DNA of 64,000 bases from Spirosoma sp. 48-14 (GTDB lineage Bacteria; Bacteroidota; Bacteroidia; Cytophagales; Spirosomataceae). Position numbers and translations under genes: made by a program. The stretch spans positions 115,041-179,040 of the forward strand of contig NZ_MKUD01000022.1 of assembly GCF_001898575.1 (NCBI RefSeq), read 5' to 3'. Of the stretch, positions 1-8,524 are shown piece after piece (positions within the stretch are counted from its first letter, which is position 1; every line of letters begins with the position of its first letter). The notes under the pieces were generated by a model, which saw only the letters and a program-made list of their open reading frames with translations, was not told where the DNA came from and ran no database searches.

Positions 1-1198
1 CAATAAATTTCTCTTTGCCTTCGAGTTCGCGAATGACTTCAGCGATGTATTTAAAGCCAGTGAGGGTATTGTAACAGGTAACACCGTAGTTCTTACACAT
101 CTGATCGATCAGATCGGTGGTCACGATGGTTTTAGCGACAAACTCCTTCCCTGTCAGCTTCCCGGCATCTTTCCAGGCGTTGAGCAGGTAGTAAATGATC
201 AGACTGGCCATCTGGTTACCGTTGAGCAACTCAAATTCGCCATGATGATTACGGGCACCAGCGCCAACACGGTCGGCATCGGGGTCGGTTGCCATTACCA
301 GGTCTGCGTTGATCGATAAGGCCAGATCCAGCGCCAGTTGCATGGCAGCCCGTTCTTCGGGGTTGGGCGATTTTACGGTGGGGAAATTACCATCGGGAGT
401 CGCCTGCTGTTCGACAATATGGACGTTGTTGAAGCCCAGGGCATCAAGTACGCGTGGTACCAGCGTAATGCCTGTTCCGTGAATGGGTGTATAAACAATG
501 TTCAGGTTCGCCTGGCGCTTAATCACATCAGGGTTGACAGCGTTCGACTTTACGCGCTCCACATACGGAGCATCGATTATTTCGTCGATCATTGTGATGC
601 GTTCTGGAATACCCAGGAACTTAATGTCATCGACAGAAGTCACTTTATTGACCTCGGCAATAATACCCTTGTCGTGCGGAGACACAACCTGACCGCCATC
701 GTTCCAGTATACTTTATATCCATTATACTCAGGCGGATTGTGTGAGGCCGTGATAACCAGGCCGCTTTGGCAACCTAATTGCCGAATGGCGAACGACAGC
801 TCCGGTGTTGGGCGCAAACTGCTGAACAGGTATACTTTAATACCATTGGCCGAAAAAATATCGGCTGCTAACTGGGCAAATTCCGGACTCATCCGGCGGC
901 TGTCGTGCGCGATAGCCACGCTTACATCTTCACCGGGAAATGCCGCATTGATGTAGTTGGAAAGCCCCTGTGTAGCTGCCCCGACGGTGTAACGATTCAT
1001 TCGGTTAGAGCCAACGCCTAAAACCCCACGAAGTCCCCCGGTTCCGAATTCCAGATCGCGATAAAATGAGTCGGTAAGTTCCGTGGTATTTCCTGAGTCG
1101 ATCAAATGCTGAATCGATTCTTTCGTGGCGGCATCGTAATTGCCACTGAGCCATTTATCAACACGCTGCTGGGTAGAAGGGTCGAGGGTTAATTCCAT
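1..1198 (-). CDS. Phosphoglucomutase/phosphomannomutase (3' end outside the window)
   Basis: Cytoplasmic alpha-D-phosphohexomutase that interconverts hexose 1- and 6-phosphates. Translating the minus strand from the ATG at 1198 gives MELTLDPSTQQRVDKWLSG, then FGTGGLRGV near residue 51. The active-site phosphoserine loop TASHNPPEYNGYKVYW lies near residue 150 (Ser about 152), and the metal-binding loop DPDADRVG comes further on. These are diagnostic of the family. About 399 codons are visible; PGM2-like members are usually near 570-590 residues, so the C-terminal substrate and phosphate-binding domain lies before position 1. The start overlaps by 10 bp the end of the upstream PIN gene on the same strand, so the three genes may be co-transcribed. 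Preference for glucose or mannose cannot be decided from what is visible. Confidence 0.93.
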   Translation of the reverse strand, partial: MELTLDPSTQQRVDKWLSGNYDAATKESIQHLIDSGNTTELTDSFYRDLEFGTGGLRGVLGVGSNRMNRYTVGAATQGLSNYINAAFPGEDVSVAIAHDSRRMSPEFAQLAADIFSANGIKVYLFSSLRPTPELSFAIRQLGCQSGLVITASHNPPEYNGYKVYWNDGGQVVSPHDKGIIAEVNKVTSVDDIKFLGIPERITMIDEIIDAPYVERVKSNAVNPDVIKRQANLNIVYTPIHGTGITLVPRVLDALGFNNVHIVEQQATPDGNFPTVKSPNPEERAAMQLALDLALSINADLVMATDPDADRVGAGARNHHGEFELLNGNQMASLIIYYLLNAWKDAGKLTGKEFVAKTIVTTDLIDQMCKNYGVTCYNTLTGFKYIAEVIRELEGKEKFI

Positions 1199-1620
1199 TG
1201 GTCTAAAGTAATAATTTGAGGTTGATTTAATTGGATCAGACGTTTGTCGTTTGTTATAAATACGTCGCAGTTGTGAACTAAAGTAGCACCAAGCTGAAGC
1301 GAGTCAAAAGCTTTCAGGCTAAATAATTTCTGTTGTAAATTAAGTGCTTTCGATACGATCTCTGTTGTAATAGAAACCTTTTGCATGCGAGAATCTACCA
1401 GCAGTTGATCAAAAGCTTGTATAATATCGATACGATTTTCTCATACAGGTTTTGTTTTAAATTCTAACTCCGTTAAGACACTGGTTGTTAAACTGACAGA
1501 CCGCTGTTGGCAATAAATCAGAATATCGTTAACCACTGATGCGAACTGAGGATGCCCTTCGATCAGGTATATTAATGGAGCCGTATCGAGAAAGGCAGAT
1601 TTAAAGTCAATCTTCTTCAC
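1189..1620 (-). pseudogene. PIN-domain (VapC-type) RNase toxin with an in-frame stop
   Basis: Reading from the GTG at 1620, which is the only start codon between an upstream in-frame TAA and the toxin, gives a 143-codon PIN domain. All four acidic positions expected for a VapC-like nuclease are present: Asp in FLDTAPLIYLIEG (about residue 12), Glu in SVLTELEF (about 53), Asp in AFDSLQLGA and Asp in TNDKRL near the C-terminus. Codon 60 is TGA (1441-1443), which cuts the protein at 59 residues. The frame continues cleanly to a natural stop at 1189. Restart at the internal ATG (1386) would give a 65-residue C-terminal fragment lacking two catalytic residues. The gene overlaps the antitoxin by 14 bp, typical of toxin-antitoxin operons. 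A sequencing error is the main alternative to true inactivation. Confidence 0.82.
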
Positions 1621-1819
1621 GACTCTTGTTTATATACGTTTGAGCATCTGTTTCCCAAACTCCCTTGCCAATACCTATATACTTATCAAAATCAGCAATA
1701 GTAGGCAATTCGGTGGGGCGAGCTGCCAGCATTCGATCGACTAATTGATGTAAGAGTTGAAGCTTTTCATTGGGCTTTAACTTATCTACTTCCTGCAAAA
1801 TAGCTTCTACGGCTTCCAT
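1607..1819 (-). CDS. Antitoxin-like partner of the PIN toxin
   Basis: A 70-residue protein directly upstream of, and overlapping, the PIN gene. It has a helical N-terminal half (MEAVEAILQEVDKLKPNEK) and a C-terminal segment, GKGVWETDAQTYINKSREED, of the kind that binds the active-site groove of cognate PIN toxins. No classical AbrB or ribbon-helix-helix domain is obvious, so family assignment rests on size, order and overlap. With the toxin frame broken, this is probably an orphan antitoxin, still intact. It may also neutralise related toxins encoded elsewhere, which is inference. Confidence 0.7.
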   Translation of the reverse strand: MEAVEAILQEVDKLKPNEKLQLLHQLVDRMLAARPTELPTIADFDKYIGIGKGVWETDAQTYINKSREED

Positions 1820-1929
1820 ACTAAGTTGACTCCTTTAGTTCGCCAAAATTACAATTACCTTATAGACCACCAAATCTGCACGATAGATTCATGCCGTTTT
1901 TTCCTGAATGGAAAGAGAGGTCTTCTGAA

Positions 1930-3228
1930 TCAATCCTGCCAACCATCTGGCTTGTAGGGCGTTCGGCTGTCGCTGGGAACACAGATAGCGGTCGCGGGTC
2001 GGGGAGGGCCACCCCATATTCGGATACTGGGGTATGGATAAATGGGTTCTGGTATCGGTTGCCTCCGATTTAAGGAATAGAAAAAGGCTGCTCCCGGTTG
2101 CCAGGCTACTTTTTCAGGAACAATATTGCCAAAGGGAAGCCCAGTCACATCGTTTCGGTCGATCCAGTATCGTTTCGGCGAAACGGCCGATGCTGTAAAA
2201 TATCCTACTACTTTCTCCCGATTATCAGCCACATTGCGGATGTTACCAACAGGTGCAGAAGGGGCCGTATCGGTCAGTCCATTGGTCATCTGGGTGCGTT
2301 GAAATTGATTGAAGTAGGCATGAGCGGATTGGGTTAGCGACGACTGACGAATTTCGACCAGGCAGGCGGTACTATCATAATAAGGAATCTGAGCCACGGA
2401 CCGATGCTGAATCAGGTTGCCATTCGTGTATTGATCATCGAAGACATTTAGTGCATAACTATAGAGGATTTCCCAGCAATCGGTACGGCAGGGATAGTCA
2501 TAGACATATAACCCTGCCTGAAAGGGCGGCTGACCAGCTTCCATATAATTTACAGGAACGAAACAGTCTTCATAGAGGTCATTGCCCGCTACGTAAAATG
2601 TTTTGTCTTTATAAGTATGAAGCAGGATGTTATTCACGGAATAAACACCTTCCTGACAACTTCGGCACCAGCTTTGCTTTTCCCAGAGTTTCCAGTCCCA
2701 ACGGTAATAATTTGCCTGATCGGCGGGGTCCTGCGTATCGATAAAGACATCATGACCCGCCCGATAGCCTCCATCCAACTGCTGTTCAGCAGGCAATGCC
2801 ACTGGATTGAAGCGGGCTGATACACTACGAATTGGCGCTACGGCTGGCATGACCTGCCGGGTCGATAGATAGCGAGTACCATCGGAAAGGGTAAACCGCA
2901 GTTGGTAAGCGTGTCCGACCTGCCCTTTAAAATCCGAAGGAAGTTGGTAGCTACCATCAACGGTTTCATGACAGGGAATAACCTGTGTGGAGTCAACGAT
3001 TACCTCTACGGTTGCTTTGGTGATGGGAACAGCACCAAACCGCCCGGTCAATCGGTCGGCTTTGGAGCGGTTTAGCCGGATCACCTGCGGCTCTGGAAGA
3101 TTCGTGATCGTACCATCCACGACCAGCACATCGATCGTACTGTTGAGGGTAAGATCAAGTGAATCGACACAGGCGGTGAGCCAGTAGGTGATTGATAGAC
3201 AGATCGCAAGCAAAAGAAATGAACGCAT
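1930..3228 (-). CDS. DUF4249 family lipoprotein (copy A, divergent)
   Basis: About 432 residues from the ATG at 3228. An upstream in-frame ATG at 3255 would add nine residues before the signal peptide and is less likely. The N-terminus is a lipoprotein signal ending at Cys in WLTACVD, so the mature protein should be lipid-anchored, probably at the outer membrane. The family core reads VDGTITNLPEPQVIRLNRSK, then a GHAYQLRFTLSDGTRY strand, then cysteine motifs WCRSC, EDCF and CRTDCWEI, and the conserved end YKPDGWQD. It faces away from the TonB-dependent receptor at 3460, with a 231-bp shared upstream region. DUF4249 proteins are commonly encoded beside TonB receptors in Bacteroidota. A partner or substrate-capture role is inferred; no substrate is known. 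Confidence 0.9.
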   Translation of the reverse strand: MRSFLLLAICLSITYWLTACVDSLDLTLNSTIDVLVVDGTITNLPEPQVIRLNRSKADRLTGRFGAVPITKATVEVIVDSTQVIPCHETVDGSYQLPSDFKGQVGHAYQLRFTLSDGTRYLSTRQVMPAVAPIRSVSARFNPVALPAEQQLDGGYRAGHDVFIDTQDPADQANYYRWDWKLWEKQSWCRSCQEGVYSVNNILLHTYKDKTFYVAGNDLYEDCFVPVNYMEAGQPPFQAGLYVYDYPCRTDCWEILYSYALNVFDDQYTNGNLIQHRSVAQIPYYDSTACLVEIRQSSLTQSAHAYFNQFQRTQMTNGLTDTAPSAPVGNIRNVADNREKVVGYFTASAVSPKRYWIDRNDVTGLPFGNIVPEKVAWQPGAAFFYSLNRRQPIPEPIYPYPSIRIWGGPPRPATAICVPSDSRTPYKPDGWQD

Positions 3229-3459
3229 ACTTCTGATAAATAAGCTGGCCAGCACGGCTGGATCGCTATTTGGTTAACGAATTAAGTGGCTATTTTGGCA
3301 AATGGACTATGTTTATAGGTAGATTTTATAGAAAAGATGGTTTGACTAATATAGTATCATATACTGTTGAACACTAGCCTGTTGTTCCCTGCTCACGAAT
3401 AAAACAAAGCTACTGTGTGCAATAAAGTATAACCGCACCTTTGTTTACCTTTTCTTTTC

Positions 3460-5865
3460 ATGCTTCGATTTCTATTTATCCTTCTTTTCGGGCTGAACAG
3501 TTTATCGGCTTCTGCTCAGATTCTCTATACCCTATCCGGTACGATTCGGGACTCGACCTCCAATCAACCCGTTGTTCGGGCCGCTGTTGTGCTGGACTAT
3601 GACAAGTCGGCTACGGGTACGTACACCGACGAGCAGGGGCGCTATTCGATCAAGACCCGGATGGGCCAGCACATTGTGGTGGTGCGTAGTATTGGCTTTG
3701 TCCCCTTCCGAACAACGATTTCCATTCGGGGCAACACTACCCTGGATGTACGCTTGCCCTCCGTAGCCAGCCAGCTCGAAGAGGTAGTCGTTACCAGTAA
3801 AGGCTACGATCGGAATGTTCGTCAGCCGTTGCTGGGTGTCAGTCAGATCAATATTGCTACGCTCAAGAAGATGCCGGCTGCTTTAGGGGAGGTCGATATT
3901 ATGCGTAGCCTGCAAATGTTGCCGGGCGTTACGAGTGTGGGCGAAGCGGCCAACGGAGTCAATATTCGGGGTGGAACAACCGATCAGAACCTGATTCTGA
4001 TGGACGATACGCCCATCTTTAATCCTACCCACATGTTTGGGCTTTTTTCGGTATTCCCGCCCGATGCCGTAGGGGGCCTTGATTTATACAAAGGTAATGT
4101 GCCCGCTCGGTACGGTGGGCGAGCGGCTTCGGTGCTGGACATTAGCTTGCGCAATCCTGATCTGAACGAGTTTAAGCTGAGCGGAGGAGCCAGTCTGGTG
4201 GCCAATCGGTTAACGGTCGAAACCCCAATCATAAAAGGAAAGCTGGGCTTGCTGGTTTCGGGCCGAGGAGCGTTTAATGATTTTCTGCTTCGGCTGGCCT
4301 CCAAACGACTGGATGATATTCGGGCTAAGTTTGGCGATGGGGCTGCTAAGCTTTTCTGGCGCATCGACGACCGCAATACAGTTACGGCAATGGGGTATTT
4401 CAGTCAGGATTTATTCCAGACTAATCTGCTGGGTAGTCTGGCGAATGTGAATGCAATTAATACGCAGTATGCCCAGCAAACCGCCAATGGGATGGTACGC
4501 TGGTTCCATGCCTTCAACCCCCGACTGAATCTGCAAACAACGGCATTGGTCGCTCAGTATATTCCCCGCATCCTGTCGACTGAGGATAGTACGTTCAATA
4601 AAGTGGTGTTGAAACAGTCGCTGTTACAGCGGCAGGTCAAGTCGAACCTGAACTATCAGTTAGACAATCAGAAAATCGAAATCGGGATTAGCGGAACACA
4701 CTACCGACTGAATCCCGGCGAGTTGATACCGAATAACAGCCTGGCGGTAAATTATCAGCGGACACCCATCGAAAATGCTATGGAACTGGGCATCTATGCC
4801 GAAGACGAGATGAGTGTGTCGGAAAAGCTGGCGGTATCGGTCGGGCTTCGGTATTCGCATTTTCTTAGCCTGGGACCATCGGTAGTTCGTCGTTACGGTA
4901 GTGAAGGAACGGGCGGTGCTGTTTACGATATTACCAATGTTGTCGATTCTGTCCGATACGGGGCTGGTCAGGTGGCGAGTCAATACGGTGGATTCGAACC
5001 TCGGCTGGGTTTACGCTATGCATTGGGTGATAACTCATCCATCAAACTGGGTTATAACCTGATGCGGCAGTATTTGCAGGTGATCACCAATACCACAACG
5101 CCATTGCCTACGTCGCGCTGGAAGACCTCGGATGCGCACATCCAGCCGCAAGTGAGTCAACTATGGTCGGCGGGGTACTTTCATAATTCGAAGAATAACA
5201 TTTTTGAGTTGTCAGCCGAGGTGTACTGGCGTAGTACCCAGCATATTCTGGATTACAAACCGGGAGCTGATTTCCTCTTGCAGCCTTATCCCGAAACGCA
5301 ATTGCTACCCGGTCGAAGCAAGGCCTATGGACTGGAAATCATGATGGCCAAAAAGAAGGGCGAGCTTACGGGTTGGGTCAACTACACCTATGCCCGAACG
5401 CTGAATCAGGTAGCCGCAGGGGTCGATTTTCAGCAGCAGATCAATGGTGGCGATTGGTACAAAGCTAATTACGACCGACCGCATAGCCTGAATATCAGCC
5501 TGAATATCAACCAGGGCCGACATCACAGCTTTTCGTTCAACTTTTCCTACAGCACGGGCCGACCCTATACGGCCCCAGAAGGGTTCATCCGATATCAGGG
5601 GCGAACTTATCCGTATTACGACGAACGGAATCAGTACCGACTGCCCGACTACCATCGGCTGGATTTCGCCTGGAACATTTACAACCCCAGCATGAAAAAC
5701 CGTCGATGGCAGGGTCACTGGACGTTCACCGTGTATAATCTATATGGTCGCCGGAATGTGTATTCGATCTTTTACCGGACTGAAGGACAGGCGACTAATC
5801 CGTATCGGCTGAGCATTTTTGCTGCCCCGATTCCCAGCCTGACCTACAATTTCGAGTTTAAGTAA
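3460..5865 (+). CDS. TonB-dependent outer-membrane receptor with carboxypeptidase-like regulatory domain
   Basis: 801 residues: a signal peptide ending near SASAQ (about residue 20), a beta-sandwich CarboxypepD_reg-like domain (about 22-110, YTLSGTIRDSTSNQPV), a plug domain (about 115-230, with NIRGGTTDQNLILMDDTPIF and the RYGGRAASVLDI segment) and a 22-strand barrel ending in the aromatic-rich LTYNFEFK. It imports a substrate across the outer membrane using TonB/ExbBD energy. It is shorter than SusC-type receptors (about 1000 residues) and no SusD partner is present. Instead, three DUF4249 lipoproteins follow on the same strand, the first 13 bp downstream, so an operon is likely. The substrate cannot be told from sequence. 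Confidence 0.94.
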   Translation: MLRFLFILLFGLNSLSASAQILYTLSGTIRDSTSNQPVVRAAVVLDYDKSATGTYTDEQGRYSIKTRMGQHIVVVRSIGFVPFRTTISIRGNTTLDVRLPSVASQLEEVVVTSKGYDRNVRQPLLGVSQINIATLKKMPAALGEVDIMRSLQMLPGVTSVGEAANGVNIRGGTTDQNLILMDDTPIFNPTHMFGLFSVFPPDAVGGLDLYKGNVPARYGGRAASVLDISLRNPDLNEFKLSGGASLVANRLTVETPIIKGKLGLLVSGRGAFNDFLLRLASKRLDDIRAKFGDGAAKLFWRIDDRNTVTAMGYFSQDLFQTNLLGSLANVNAINTQYAQQTANGMVRWFHAFNPRLNLQTTALVAQYIPRILSTEDSTFNKVVLKQSLLQRQVKSNLNYQLDNQKIEIGISGTHYRLNPGELIPNNSLAVNYQRTPIENAMELGIYAEDEMSVSEKLAVSVGLRYSHFLSLGPSVVRRYGSEGTGGAVYDITNVVDSVRYGAGQVASQYGGFEPRLGLRYALGDNSSIKLGYNLMRQYLQVITNTTTPLPTSRWKTSDAHIQPQVSQLWSAGYFHNSKNNIFELSAEVYWRSTQHILDYKPGADFLLQPYPETQLLPGRSKAYGLEIMMAKKKGELTGWVNYTYARTLNQVAAGVDFQQQINGGDWYKANYDRPHSLNISLNINQGRHHSFSFNFSYSTGRPYTAPEGFIRYQGRTYPYYDERNQYRLPDYHRLDFAWNIYNPSMKNRRWQGHWTFTVYNLYGRRNVYSIFYRTEGQATNPYRLSIFAAPIPSLTYNFEFK

Positions 5866-5878
5866 ACGGCTCTACGGA

Positions 5879-7189
5879 ATGCGTTTGTTTCTCACATTAT
5901 TGCTGGCTGTTGGTTTAGTATCCTGCGTCGATCCTGTGGACGGAATACTGCTTGGAACGGTGGACGTGCTGGTGGTGGATGGGATCATTAATAACCTGCC
6001 AGAACCACAGGTAATCCGACTTAATCGATCAAAATCCGATCCATTTACGGGCCAGACCGGCTTTACGCCAATCACCGGGGCAACCATAGAGGTCGTAGTT
6101 GATTCGGCCGAAGCGATACCTTGCCATGAAACCACCGAGGGCAATTACCAACTCCCCAGCGATTTTAAGGGGAAAATTGGCCATGCTTATCAACTCCGTT
6201 TTTCACTGGCAGATGGAACCCGGTATGCGTCGACTCAACAGATTATGCCAGCTTATCCAGTTCCAGCGATCAATAAACTAACAGCCCGGTTCAATCCGAA
6301 AAGTTTACGAACGCCACTGGATGGTTTTTACACGGCTGGGCATGACCTGTTTGTTGAGTTTAAAGACCCCGTCGAGGCTCATAATTATTACCGATGGGAC
6401 TGGAAGATTTGGGAAAAGCAACAATGGTGTCGGACTTGTCAGCAGGGCGTTTATGCGGTTTACGGCATTCGAGACAGCTTGGTATTGTCGAATGCATCGC
6501 GGGGGAACTACTATATCTACACAGAAGATCGGTCAACCCGGTTGGAAGATTGTTATCGGGAATTAACGCCCCCCGCTTTCTCCTATCGTACGCCTTTGCC
6601 CAATTACGCCTACGATTACATGTGCCGAACCAATTGCTGGGAAATCTTTTACAGTCACGACATTACCGTGTTCGATGATGTGTATACCAACGGCGGGTTA
6701 ATTACAGGACTTAAGGCTGCGCAAATTCCGTTTTATACCTATAATCCATGTCTGGTCGAGGTTCGACAAAGCTCGCTCACGGTCGATGCTTATGGCTATT
6801 TTAAAGCGATTCAGGATCAGACCGAACGCACTGGCGGCCTGGCCGATACACCGCCATCGGTTTTGGCGGGCAATGTGCATAATGTAGCGAATCGTAAAGA
6901 GGTTGTTGTTGGCTTTTTTTCTGCATCTGTCCTAACCTCGCTGCGGTATTGGCTCGACCGGAAAGATGCCTCTGGTGTGTCGTTTGGAGGCTCTGGGCCA
7001 GCGGGTTATGGAGGGGATGTAGGGTCAGAGCTATTTTATGTGTTGAACAGGCGTCAGCCTGCCATGGAGCCTACTCCGCCAGCCATTCCACAAATGGTGA
7101 TACAGAATAGCCTGAACCGGCCCCCAACAGCCTTTTGTTTGCCGAGTGATACACGAACACCCAATAAACCCGAAGGCTGGCGGGATTAA
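5879..7189 (+). CDS. DUF4249 family lipoprotein (copy B)
   Basis: 436 residues. The lipoprotein signal MRLFLTLLLAVGLVSC has its lipobox Cys at about residue 16. It carries the family core (VDGIINNLPEPQVIRLNRSK), a Cys in IPCHET, the motifs WCRTC, EDCY and CRTNCWEI, and a Cys in PCLVEVRQ, with the end NKPEGWRD. It starts 13 bp after the TonB receptor stop and is probably translated from the same mRNA. Relative to copy A it shares long stretches such as YQLPSDFKG and GHAYQLRF, consistent with local duplication. Function is unknown beyond a likely cell-surface role next to the receptor. Confidence 0.92.
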   Translation: MRLFLTLLLAVGLVSCVDPVDGILLGTVDVLVVDGIINNLPEPQVIRLNRSKSDPFTGQTGFTPITGATIEVVVDSAEAIPCHETTEGNYQLPSDFKGKIGHAYQLRFSLADGTRYASTQQIMPAYPVPAINKLTARFNPKSLRTPLDGFYTAGHDLFVEFKDPVEAHNYYRWDWKIWEKQQWCRTCQQGVYAVYGIRDSLVLSNASRGNYYIYTEDRSTRLEDCYRELTPPAFSYRTPLPNYAYDYMCRTNCWEIFYSHDITVFDDVYTNGGLITGLKAAQIPFYTYNPCLVEVRQSSLTVDAYGYFKAIQDQTERTGGLADTPPSVLAGNVHNVANRKEVVVGFFSASVLTSLRYWLDRKDASGVSFGGSGPAGYGGDVGSELFYVLNRRQPAMEPTPPAIPQMVIQNSLNRPPTAFCLPSDTRTPNKPEGWRD

Positions 7190-7208
7190 AGCCGTCTGCA
7201 CGCAACCT

Positions 7209-8507
7209 ATGAAAGTCTTAGGTGATAATAAGTGGCTATGTGTTCGGGTGGTGGGCTGGCTGGTACTTGGCTGGCTACCAATGGCCTGTGTTGATCCAGA
7301 CGATGTACTATTGCGCGGTACGTTGGATCTTATAGTCGTAGATGGCACGCTGACAAACCTGATTGAGGAGCAACTTATTACGCTCAATCGCTCCCGCGCT
7401 GACCCACTTACAGGCCGATTTGGGGTATTGCCGATTACCAAAGCGCAGGTTGAGGTGGTAGTAGATTCGGCCCAAGTCGTAAAAGCCGAAGAAACGGAAG
7501 ACGGTACTTACCGATTGCCCAGTGATTTTCGCGGGCAAGTGGGCCATGCCTATCAACTGAGGTTTACACTCAATGAAGGTACCCGTTATGTGTCCAGTCA
7601 GCAGGTGATGCTACCAGTTTCGCCAATCGATAAAGCACGCGTACAGTTCAATCCGGTCAGTTTGCCGCCGGGCCTGTACCCGACAAATTTCCGGGCAGGG
7701 TATGATGCGTTTGTTGACACCAACGACCCGCCCGGTCAGCGTAATTATTATCGTTGGGACTGGATTTTGTACGAAAAGCAGAAATGGTGCAAAAGCTGCT
7801 ACCAAAGTATTTACATCGACACCATGCAGACCCGCTACATCCAGAATGGTGTGGTAGCTACCATGAAACAAGCCATTGAAAACTGCGTAAATCCATTAAC
7901 GGTGTTCACAGCTTTTGGCTTTCCCAATGGCGACTGGTATTCCGACTACCTGTGCCGGACACCCTGCTGGGCACGGATTCGTAATTATAACCTGAATGTA
8001 TTCGACGACCAGCTCAGTAACGGTGGTTTGTTGGTGGGCCGCAAAGTAGCCCAGGTTCCTCTATTGACCCGCCAGCCTGCGTTAATGCAACTGCGGCAGT
8101 CGTCGCTAACGGCAGAAGCCTACCGGTATTTTTATCTGTTTCAGCAGCAAACCCAGAATACGGGCGGTCTGGCCGACACGCCCCCGACGGCTTTGGTGGG
8201 GAATGTCAGAAATGTTGCGAATGCTAGGGAAGCGGTAGTCGGATTCTTTACGGCAAGCACGGTAGCTGTGAAAGAAATCTGGCTCGATAAAAAAGACGCT
8301 ACCAAACTACCACTAGGTGCCTATGACGATGCCGGAAATATTGTACAGGACGATGATGAACTATTCTACGCGCTGAAGGTTCGTTTGCCAACGCAAGGTC
8401 CCGAAGGACCACCGTTTACGCCGGGTAGTCACGGCCGTTTTATCACCGCTCCCTGTACACCCGGCCCTAACCAAACCCCGCTAAAGCCAGAAGGCTGGCG
8501 GGATTAA
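7209..8507 (+). CDS. DUF4249 family lipoprotein (copy C, two conserved cysteines missing)
   Basis: About 432 residues from the ATG at 7209, which places the lipoprotein signal (VVGWLVLGWLPMAC) correctly. The longer frame from 7146 would overlap copy B and put 21 polar residues ahead of the signal. The core and the WCKSC, ENCV and CRTPCW motifs are kept. The cysteine found in the CHET motif of copies A, B and D is Ala here (KAEETEDG), and the one in PCLVE is also Ala (PALMQLRQ). Both are lost together, which suggests they form one disulfide in the other copies. The gene sits 19 bp after copy B and 17 bp before copy D. Confidence 0.91.
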   Translation: MKVLGDNKWLCVRVVGWLVLGWLPMACVDPDDVLLRGTLDLIVVDGTLTNLIEEQLITLNRSRADPLTGRFGVLPITKAQVEVVVDSAQVVKAEETEDGTYRLPSDFRGQVGHAYQLRFTLNEGTRYVSSQQVMLPVSPIDKARVQFNPVSLPPGLYPTNFRAGYDAFVDTNDPPGQRNYYRWDWILYEKQKWCKSCYQSIYIDTMQTRYIQNGVVATMKQAIENCVNPLTVFTAFGFPNGDWYSDYLCRTPCWARIRNYNLNVFDDQLSNGGLLVGRKVAQVPLLTRQPALMQLRQSSLTAEAYRYFYLFQQQTQNTGGLADTPPTALVGNVRNVANAREAVVGFFTASTVAVKEIWLDKKDATKLPLGAYDDAGNIVQDDDELFYALKVRLPTQGPEGPPFTPGSHGRFITAPCTPGPNQTPLKPEGWRD

Positions 8508-8524
8508 TTCTCAACGTTTCGACT

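Noticed and set aside
1441-1443. TGA in the PIN gene as a possible selenocysteine codon
   Set aside because: PIN domains do not use Sec at this position, no selenocysteine insertion hairpin was recognised after it, and a one-base change from an Arg codon explains it better.
7146-7208. Longer start for DUF4249 copy C
   Set aside because: It overlaps the end of copy B and places 21 polar residues before the lipoprotein signal; the ATG at 7209 fits the family.
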